Origin: Tannerellaceae bacterium
GTDB taxonomy: Bacteria > Bacteroidota > Bacteroidia > Bacteroidales > Tannerellaceae
Assembly (NCBI GenBank): GCA_031279915.1
Contig: JAITHO010000197.1
Location: 1 to 7,705 of the forward strand
DNA length: 7,705 nucleotides
Direction: 5' to 3'
Part shown: positions 1-5,305 of the stretch, in pieces
Position numbering within the stretch: position 1 is the stretch's first letter
Layout: each line of letters begins with the position of its first letter
The notes under the pieces: generated by a model
What the model was told of the DNA's origin: nothing
The model's database searches: none
What the model saw: the letters and a program-made list of their open reading frames with translations, nothing else
Translations under genes and position numbers: made by a program

Positions 1-27
1 AAAGTATTTATTTAACTATTGAAATGA

Positions 28-261
28 TTCTCCACTGTGGAGAAGACATGAATTTAATAGTTGAAAGGCTTCTCCACTGTGGAGAAGACATGCATTTAAT
101 AGTTGAAAGGATTCTCCACTGTGGAGAAGACATGCATTTAATAGTTGAAAGGCTTCTCCACTGTGGAGAAGATATGTATTTAATAGTTGTAAGGCTTCTC
201 CACTGTGGAGAAAGCATGTATTTAACTATTGTAACTATTGAAAGGTTTGTCCATAGTGGAA
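28..261. repeat. Tandem array of 42-bp units, each with a 17-bp palindrome
   Basis: Five units start at 28, 70, 112, 154 and 196. Each opens with the 17-mer TTCTCCACTGTGGAGAA, which has 8-bp perfect inverted arms around a single central T, followed by an A/T-rich 25-bp spacer. The 17-mer is identical in all five copies, while the spacers vary at several positions (for example CATGAAT, CATGCAT and TATGTAT). The fifth unit is 51 bp long because a 9-bp AACTATTGT block is duplicated. A sixth, decayed palindrome lies near 247-261. The period is constant for the first four units and equals four turns of B-DNA. It is not a CRISPR array, because the spacers are nearly identical to one another. The array lies downstream of the uvrA end. 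Function unknown: a phased protein-binding site, a hairpin string in RNA, or a neutral minisatellite are all possible. Confidence 0.93.
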
Positions 262-316
262 TTTTATCCGCTAAGACTTGTAAGAAGGCGCCCCACACCC
301 AAGTCGTGATTAGGGT

Positions 317-337
317 GGTTCCAAACCGTTTTTTTTT
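317..337 (+). terminator. Possible weak intrinsic terminator (short hairpin plus T9)
   Basis: GGTT (317-320) can pair with AACC (324-327) across a CCA loop, with one G-U pair outside. Nine consecutive T follow at 329-337. The order, stem then T tract, suits a rightward transcript coming through the 42-bp array. The stem is very short, and no rightward gene is seen upstream inside the window, so this is only a candidate. Confidence 0.22.
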
Positions 338-351
338 CGAAAACTTAATGA

Positions 352-419
352 GGAGGCTACCTCCCTGAATTTTAGGGAGCCCTAAACTAACTAGCGGGTT
401 GAGGCCTCTGGTGGAGAGG
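352..419. other. Cluster of short overlapping inverted repeats 3' of uvrA
   Basis: Several short stems can be drawn: GGAGG/CCTCC (352-356 with 360-364), CTCCCT/AGGGAG (361-366 with 374-379), TAGGG/CCCTA (373-377 with 380-384), the 8-bp palindrome GAGGCCTC (401-408) and CCTCT/AGAGG (405-409 with 415-419). The first three share bases, so they are mutually exclusive. On the uvrA strand the GGAGG/CCTCC stem is followed, after several bases, by a short TTTT, so it may act as a poor intrinsic terminator for uvrA. No standard stem plus T-tract terminator for uvrA is visible. The region 262-444 holds no gene that I can support. Confidence 0.45.
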
Positions 420-444
420 TATCCTTTATGGACTCTCGCCCGAC

Positions 445-3273
445 TTATTGGGAAAGCTTATTGACCAGGAAGCGCCCGGTATACGAATCGGGGCAGCGGG
501 CGATATCTTCAGGCAGGCCGGTGCAAACGATGTTGCCGCCCGCTTGTCCGCCTTCGGGGCCGAGGTCGATAACGTGGTCGGCGCATTTGATCACTTCGGG
601 ATTATGCTCGATGATTACGAGGCTGTGGCCTTTTGAGATGAGCTCGTCGAAGGCTTTCAGCAGAGTTTTGACGTCGTGGAAATGCAGGCCGGTGGTGGGT
701 TCGTCGAAGATGAAAAAGGTTGGATTGGAGCGTTCCATGCCGAGATAGGATGCCAGCTTGACGCGCTGGTTTTCTCCTCCGGAAAGAGTTGAGGATGTTT
801 GCCCGAGCTTGATGTATCCCAGGCCCACGTCTTTTAGCGATTGAAGCCTTCTGGTGATGCGGCTCTCCAGTGTTGCATGGCCTTCGCCGAAGAAGCCTAT
901 TGCTTGGTCGACTGTCATTTCGAGCACGTCGTAGATGTTAGCTCCGCGATATTCCACCTCCAGGATGTCGGCGCTGAAGCGTTTGCCTTGGCATTGTTCG
1001 CATTCGAGATGAACGTCGGCCATGAACTGCATCTCAACCGTGATACGGCCCTCGCCCTTGCATTCTTCGCATCGCCCGCCCTCTTTGTTGAACGAGAAGT
1101 AAACGGGCGTGTAATACATTAGCCGCGACAGGAGCTGTTCGGAAAATAGTTTGCGTATGTCGTCGTAGGCTCCTATGTAGGTCACAGGATTGGAGCGCGA
1201 ATTTTTGCCGATTGAGTTTTGGTCGATGAAGTCTATATCCTTTATCAGATGCAGATCGCCCGAAAAGGATGCGCAGTCGACAGGCGGGCCGGAGGAGTTA
1301 AGGCTGCGCTTAAGATTCTCGTACAAAATATCCCTAACCAGAGTGCTCTTGCCCGACCCGCTCACTCCGGTAACGACGGTCATAACATTGAGCGGAAACT
1401 TAGCGTGTATGTTCTTCAGATTATTGCGCCTGGCCGAAGTTATCTCTATATAATTGTTCCATGGCCTGCGCATCTGCGGTACCGGAATCTGCTCCTCGCC
1501 CGAGAGGTATCTCACGGTATGGCTGCCGCTATTCATCCTAAGGCTATCGACAGGCCCTTGATAAACCACTTCGCCGCCAAGACGTCCGGCGTCGGGGCCG
1601 ATGTCTATAATATAGTCGGCGGCACGGATGATATCTTCGTCGTGCTCCACAACGATCACCGTATTCCCCAGCTCCTTTAGCTGCCTAAGAACTCGTATCA
1701 GATTGGCCGTATCGCGCGAATGAAGGCCGATGCTCGGTTCGTCGAGAATGTACAGCGATCCAACCAGGCTGCTGCCAAGCGATGTCGCCAGATTGATCCG
1801 CTGGCTCTCGCCGCCGGATAGCGAGTTCGACGGACGATCGAGCGTAAGATAGCCGAGCCCAACGTCCATCAGGAAGTTGATGCGATTACGAATCTCCACC
1901 AATATCCGCTTGGCCACAGCCGTATCGGCATCGCTCAGGGTCAGATTGGCAAAGAACTCATGCAGCTCGGATACGGGCATCGACACCAGCGACGCAATAT
2001 CCCGTTCGCCAACCTTCACGTACATTGCTTCGGCCTTAAGACGCCTGCCGTCGCACTGAGGGCATACCGTTTTGCCACGATATCGAGCCATCAGAACCCG
2101 ATATTGAACCTTGTACATGTTCTCCTCAACAAATTCAAAGAAATGATTGATGCCCTTCACCTTGCCGCGACCGTTCCAGAGGAAATCCTCCTCCGCCTTC
2201 GTCAAATCAATGTAAGGGCGATGTATGGGGAAGTCGTACTTGGCGCTGTCGCGAATGAACATCTGCAGCCATTCGCCCATGGTCTCTCCGCGCCAGCATA
2301 CAACGGCTCCGTCGTACACGGATAGCTGCTTGTTCGGAATCGCCAGGTTGCGATCTATGCCGACCACCTTCCCGAAGCCCTCGCATTTAGGGCAAGCTCC
2401 CATGGGGCTGTTAAAGCTGAACATCTGATCGGAGGGCTCCTCGAACGAGATGCCATCGGCATCAAAGCGGTTAGAGAAATCTCTGGCAAGGGTCGTTCCT
2501 TCAAGATAGATCCTTATGCGGCAGGCTCCGCGTCCTTCAAACAAGGCTGTCTCGACCGAATCTGCCGTTCTACCGCGCATTGTTTTGTCGGAAGGCACCT
2601 CAAGCCGGTCTATCATTATCTCAATCTGCTGACTGCTCTGCAGAGAGCGATCCGACAGCGCCTCGCTGATGCGGCAAACCTTATCGTTCACCAGCAAACG
2701 TGTATAGCCCTCCTTCATCAGCACCTCAAGCTGATCCTTCACGCTCCTCCCCTCCGGAAGAATCAGCGGAGCAAAGATCGCAAAGGGAGTATCTTCCGGA
2801 TAATCGAATATAAAGTCGACCACATCTGCCGTTTGGTGCTTCCGAACTTCCTCGCCCGATACCGGAGAGATGGTTTTGCCGATCCGAGCGAACAGCAGGC
2901 GGAGGTACTCGTATATCTCCGTCGATGTGCCAACGGTTGATCGGGGATTGCGAGTGTTCACCTTCTGCTCTATGGCCACCGCCGGAGGGATGCCCATTAT
3001 GTAATCGCATTCGGGCTTGCTCATTCGGCCCAGGAATTGCCTCGCATACGACGAAAGGCTCTCAACGTAGCGCCGCTGACCCTCCGCATAAAGCGTATCG
3101 AAGGCCAGCGACGACTTTCCGCTGCCCGACAGACCCGTGATCACCACAAGCTGATCCCGCGGAATCTCGACGTCGATGTTCTTGAGGTTATTTACCCGAG
3201 CGCCCTTCACAACGATAGACGATTGGGCTTCGATAGGTTCCTTCATTATATCTTGTTTTTGTATGTCAGTCAT
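445..3273 (-). CDS. uvrA: UvrA, excinuclease ABC subunit A (942 aa)
   Basis: UvrA is the cytoplasmic damage-recognition ATPase of nucleotide excision repair; it loads UvrB on lesions. Two ABC-type ATPase halves are visible. The first has Walker A GLSGSGKS (47-54), signature LSGGESQR (485-492), Walker B ending DEPSIGLH (about 511-518) and the switch histidine in VVEHD (about 541-545). The second has Walker A GVSGSGKST (636-644), signature LSGGENQR (830-837), DEPTTGLH (857-864) and IIEHN (887-891). The C-terminal zinc finger is intact (C735, C738, C758, C761). The first zinc finger keeps only CPKC (294-297); its partner CxxC, expected near 268-276, is missing, and the usual early CPxC reads SPVS (136-139). 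Length is normal. It lies 46 bp after tadA in the same direction and is probably co-transcribed. Met1 is assumed; Met10 is an alternative start with an A-rich upstream sequence. UvrA-family identity is certain; the paralogue type is inferred. Confidence 0.97.
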   Translation of the reverse strand: MTDIQKQDIMKEPIEAQSSIVVKGARVNNLKNIDVEIPRDQLVVITGLSGSGKSSLAFDTLYAEGQRRYVESLSSYARQFLGRMSKPECDYIMGIPPAVAIEQKVNTRNPRSTVGTSTEIYEYLRLLFARIGKTISPVSGEEVRKHQTADVVDFIFDYPEDTPFAIFAPLILPEGRSVKDQLEVLMKEGYTRLLVNDKVCRISEALSDRSLQSSQQIEIMIDRLEVPSDKTMRGRTADSVETALFEGRGACRIRIYLEGTTLARDFSNRFDADGISFEEPSDQMFSFNSPMGACPKCEGFGKVVGIDRNLAIPNKQLSVYDGAVVCWRGETMGEWLQMFIRDSAKYDFPIHRPYIDLTKAEEDFLWNGRGKVKGINHFFEFVEENMYKVQYRVLMARYRGKTVCPQCDGRRLKAEAMYVKVGERDIASLVSMPVSELHEFFANLTLSDADTAVAKRILVEIRNRINFLMDVGLGYLTLDRPSNSLSGGESQRINLATSLGSSLVGSLYILDEPSIGLHSRDTANLIRVLRQLKELGNTVIVVEHDEDIIRAADYIIDIGPDAGRLGGEVVYQGPVDSLRMNSGSHTVRYLSGEEQIPVPQMRRPWNNYIEITSARRNNLKNIHAKFPLNVMTVVTGVSGSGKSTLVRDILYENLKRSLNSSGPPVDCASFSGDLHLIKDIDFIDQNSIGKNSRSNPVTYIGAYDDIRKLFSEQLLSRLMYYTPVYFSFNKEGGRCEECKGEGRITVEMQFMADVHLECEQCQGKRFSADILEVEYRGANIYDVLEMTVDQAIGFFGEGHATLESRITRRLQSLKDVGLGYIKLGQTSSTLSGGENQRVKLASYLGMERSNPTFFIFDEPTTGLHFHDVKTLLKAFDELISKGHSLVIIEHNPEVIKCADHVIDLGPEGGQAGGNIVCTGLPEDIARCPDSYTGRFLVNKLSQ

Positions 3274-3319
3274 TCTCTATTAAGATGTGGGCTATCGCTC
3301 CGCTCGGCAGGCATTAGAG

Positions 3320-3760
3320 CTATCGCCTCCGTTTGCCGAAGAAAGCCTGCATCAGATGTCCGGCCTCCTCAGCCATCACTCCGCTCCGAACAACCGTCTT
3401 TGGATGCAGCGCTGAGGGAGCGAATATGCTATAACCCCGCTTATCGTCAGACGCTCCGTACACCAAGGATCCAAGCTGAGCCCATCCTATCGCTCCTGCG
3501 CACATTGGGCAGGGTTCCACGGTAACGTAGAGCGTACATTCGTTCAAGTATTTTGAGCCGAGATAATTTGCGGCTGATGTTATGGCAAGCATTTCTGCGT
3601 GAGCCGTAGGATCCTTAAGGAGTTCCGTTTGGTTATGAGATCGAGCTATAATACGACCGGCGGCGACTATAACTGCGCCAACAGGAACCTCGCCCGACGC
3701 CGACGCAAGTTGAGCTTCCTGAATTGCCTGCTGCATGAAACCAATATCCATTGGATTCAT
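3320..3760 (-). CDS. tadA: TadA-type tRNA adenosine(34) deaminase (146 aa)
   Basis: A zinc-dependent cytidine deaminase-fold enzyme. Known TadA proteins convert A34 to inosine at the wobble position of tRNA-Arg(ACG), letting one tRNA read several codons. The sequence shows the HAE motif (H54 zinc ligand, E56 proton shuttle) and PCPMC (C84 and C87 zinc ligands). It also has the TadA-like stretch GASDDKRG (102-109) and a C-terminal FFGKRRR ending. Length fits the family. The start is supported by a 4-nt ATGA overlap with the stop of the upstream small gene, which suggests translational coupling; Met4 is the only close alternative. uvrA follows after 46 bp. Related guanine or cytosine deaminases share the fold, but the motif set and the basic C-terminus favour TadA. 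Confidence 0.93.
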   Translation of the reverse strand: MNPMDIGFMQQAIQEAQLASASGEVPVGAVIVAAGRIIARSHNQTELLKDPTAHAEMLAITSAANYLGSKYLNECTLYVTVEPCPMCAGAIGWAQLGSLVYGASDDKRGYSIFAPSALHPKTVVRSGVMAEEAGHLMQAFFGKRRR

Positions 3761-3984
3761 CGCATTTCATTTTCTTTAAAGAGTGTGGGATAATCGTTTA
3801 CTAAGGTTTTGATCACATGCTTCATTATGACCTCTCTATACAAACGAGACTTATTCGTGATCTTATATTTTTTGATATAACTGCAAACGGCTTTGTGCTC
3901 CTCTTCGTTAAACGCAAATGTTACCCTATGGATTCTGGGCAGTTTGGGAATACGCTTTTTCTGATCTTTTTTCAATTTCTTCAT
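3757..3984 (-). CDS. Small basic protein, possible ribbon-helix-helix DNA-binding protein (75 aa)
   Basis: No named family recognised with certainty. The N-terminus is strongly basic (MKKLKKDQKKRIPKLPR). Residues 20-58 follow a ribbon-helix-helix pattern: a short beta strand RVTFAF (20-25), a helix starting NEEEHKAV (26-33), a turn around KITNKSR (41-47), then a second helix LYREVIMKHVIKTLV (48-62). The tail reads DYPTLFKENEMR. That layout suggests a dimeric Arc/CopG-like DNA binder, but no structure-level evidence is available here. It is the first gene of the leftward set and overlaps tadA by ATGA. A strong promoter lies just upstream, so close that the mRNA would begin at or within a few bases of the start codon. 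Met54 is the only later Met and would leave too little protein. It could regulate its own divergent promoter region; that is inference. Confidence 0.8.
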   Translation of the reverse strand: MKKLKKDQKKRIPKLPRIHRVTFAFNEEEHKAVCSYIKKYKITNKSRLYREVIMKHVIKTLVNDYPTLFKENEMR

Positions 3985-3989
3985 AGCGG

Positions 3990-4022
3990 CAAATATATTA
4001 ATTTACTTATATTCGTGTCAAA
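3990..4022 (-). promoter_or_regulatory. Bacteroidetes-type promoter for the small gene-tadA-uvrA set
   Basis: On the minus strand TTTG (4022-4019) and TATATTTG (3997-3990) match the Bacteroidetes -33 (TTTG) and -7 (TAnnTTTG) consensus exactly, with a 21-bp spacer. The predicted transcription start falls near 3983-3987, practically on the ATG at 3984. The transcript would therefore be leaderless or nearly so. Confidence 0.72.
4008..4015 (+). promoter_or_regulatory. Likely -7 element for yraN
   Basis: TATATTCG differs from TAnnTTTG at one base and lies 28 bp before the yraN ATG. That would place the transcript start near 4020 with a leader of about 24 nt. No TTTG is seen at the expected -33 position, so this promoter looks weaker than the divergent one. 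It lies inside the spacer of the opposing promoter. Confidence 0.42.
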
Positions 4023-4043
4023 TAAAAATATCATCAAGAAACT

Positions 4044-4421
4044 ATGAATCACCAAAATCTTAAAACAGGCCTTGACGGCGAAGAGCAAGCCCGACAGTAT
4101 TTAATCTCCATAGGCTACGATATACTCCATTCCAATTGGCGATGGAGGAGATTTGAATTGGATATCGTTGCCGAAACCGATGAGGAGCTGATCTTCGTGG
4201 AGGTCAAGACCCGTGCGGCTTCCTATCTTATCTCTCCGGGGGAGGCGGTCAATCGATCGAAGATCAACAGGATCGTTGCTGCGGCCGACATGTATGTACA
4301 GAAGTTCAACGTGGAGAAAGCCGTTAGATTCGACATTATCACTGTCGTCTATCAGCCTAAATCCGTAGAGATCGAGCATATCCCGAACGCTTTTTATCCG
4401 CCTTTGAGCTGGAAGAGATAA
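4044..4421 (+). CDS. yraN: YraN/UPF0102 family protein, endonuclease-like fold (125 aa)
   Basis: Matches the UPF0102 (YraN) family, a restriction-endonuclease-like fold related to Holliday-junction resolvases whose cellular role is not settled. The conserved skeleton is visible: G12-E13 with the following YL and GY (19-25), FELD (37-40) giving E38 and D40, then LIFVEVKTR (49-57) giving E53 and K55. Together these make up a PD-(D/E)XK-type active site. Length is typical. The ATG at 4044 is preceded by an A-rich tract without a Shine-Dalgarno site, usual for Bacteroidetes. It is the only rightward gene, transcribed away from the small gene-tadA-uvrA set and converging on lipA with 28 bp between the stop codons. 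Membership in the family is firm. Nuclease activity is inference. Confidence 0.93.
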   Translation: MNHQNLKTGLDGEEQARQYLISIGYDILHSNWRWRRFELDIVAETDEELIFVEVKTRAASYLISPGEAVNRSKINRIVAAADMYVQKFNVEKAVRFDIITVVYQPKSVEIEHIPNAFYPPLSWKR

Positions 4422-4426
4422 GGCGG
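4398..4426. repeat. Inverted repeat at the yraN/lipA convergent junction
   Basis: CCGCCTT (4398-4404) and AAGGCGG (4420-4426) form a perfect 7-bp stem around a 15-nt loop that includes the last codons of yraN. T tracts do not follow the stem on either strand; the T5 at 4391-4395 lies on the wrong side for yraN. It is not a standard intrinsic terminator, but it is the only structured element between the two converging genes. Confidence 0.4.
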
Positions 4427-4449
4427 CTCTCCGATTCATGCCGGCCATC

Positions 4450-5298
4450 CTACTCATCTACCTCTTTTGCCTTTGCATGATATGAGGAGCGGACTAGCGG
4501 AGCGCTCTCCACGCTGCGATAGCCCTTGCCGAGGGCTATCTCCTTCCAAGCCCTAAACTTTTCGGGCGAAACATACTCCGATACCGGAAGCATCTTCTGC
4601 GACGGAGGCAGATACTGGCCGATGGTGAGCATACGGGCGCCGGCGCGGAGGGCATCGTCCATCACTTCCAGAACCTCCGCCTCTGTTTCGCCCAAGCCTA
4701 CCATGATGCCTGTCTTGCACGGAACTCGACGAGCTGCGTGTGCTATCACTTTCAGGCTACGGTCATAGCCGGCAAGGCTACGCACTGCGGGAGTTAGCCG
4801 TCGAACGGTTTCGAGATTATGGCCCACGATGTGCGGACCCTCGTCGATTAGCTTATCTATCAGAGCCAGATCGCCCCTGAAGTCGGGAATCAGAACCTCA
4901 AGCGTTGTCGATGCGCAGGTATGCCGGATGGCGCGGATAGTAAGCGCCCAATGCTCTGCGCCGCCATCCTGCAGGTCGTCGCGATCAACGGATGTTACTA
5001 CCGCGTGCTTGAGGTTCATCCGTCGGATGCTTTGCGCCACCAGCTCCGGTTCTGCCGGATCTAAAGGAAGCGGGCGGCCCGTAGGGGTGTTGCAAAACTT
5101 GCAGGAGCGGGTGCAGATCTGTCCGCCGATGAGGAAGGTGGCCGTGCCTTGGCTCCAACATTCGGCTCTGTTGGGGCATTTTCCGGCCACGCATATCGTA
5201 TTCAGCCTGCCTGCAATATCTTTTGTCATGGAATATTGTCCGCAGCCGCCTATCCGCGTCTTGAGCCAGGAGGGTTTGTGCTTTATTGGCGTCGACAT
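4450..5298 (-). CDS. lipA: Lipoyl synthase LipA (282 aa)
   Basis: A radical-SAM enzyme that inserts two sulfur atoms into octanoyl groups on E2 and H proteins to make the lipoyl cofactor, acting in the cytoplasm. The auxiliary cluster motif CVAGKCPNRAEC gives C36, C41 and C47. The radical-SAM motif CTRSCKFC gives C62, C66 and C69. The C-terminal RSSYHA (270-275) supplies the serine known to bind the auxiliary cluster in other LipA proteins. HNLETV (160-165) is also present. Length is near the lower end of the usual range and nothing appears missing. It starts 7 bp after the stop of the dipeptidyl peptidase gene, too close for its own standard promoter, so it is probably expressed from the peptidase promoter. 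No lipB is seen in the window. Confidence 0.97.
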   Translation of the reverse strand: MSTPIKHKPSWLKTRIGGCGQYSMTKDIAGRLNTICVAGKCPNRAECWSQGTATFLIGGQICTRSCKFCNTPTGRPLPLDPAEPELVAQSIRRMNLKHAVVTSVDRDDLQDGGAEHWALTIRAIRHTCASTTLEVLIPDFRGDLALIDKLIDEGPHIVGHNLETVRRLTPAVRSLAGYDRSLKVIAHAARRVPCKTGIMVGLGETEAEVLEVMDDALRAGARMLTIGQYLPPSQKMLPVSEYVSPEKFRAWKEIALGKGYRSVESAPLVRSSYHAKAKEVDE

Positions 5299-5305
5299 TC
5301 GCTTG

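Noticed and set aside
28..246. CRISPR array
   Set aside because: Spacers are almost identical to each other, the palindromic core is only 17 bp, and no cas genes are present.
8..298. Open frame on the minus strand encoding 14-residue SPQWRSLSTIKCMS-like repeats
   Set aside because: The 42-bp period is a multiple of three, so a stop-free unit stays open across the array on either strand. Unit differences change amino acids, and no promoter is seen.
24..368. Open frame on the plus strand encoding LHCGEDMHLIVERL-like repeats
   Set aside because: Same cause as the minus-strand frame: both cross the array and cannot both be real. The part beyond the repeats looks non-protein-like and runs through the T9 tract and hairpin region.
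4398..4426. Bidirectional intrinsic terminator for yraN and lipA
   Set aside because: The stem is good, but no T tract follows it on either strand, so it is listed only as an inverted repeat.
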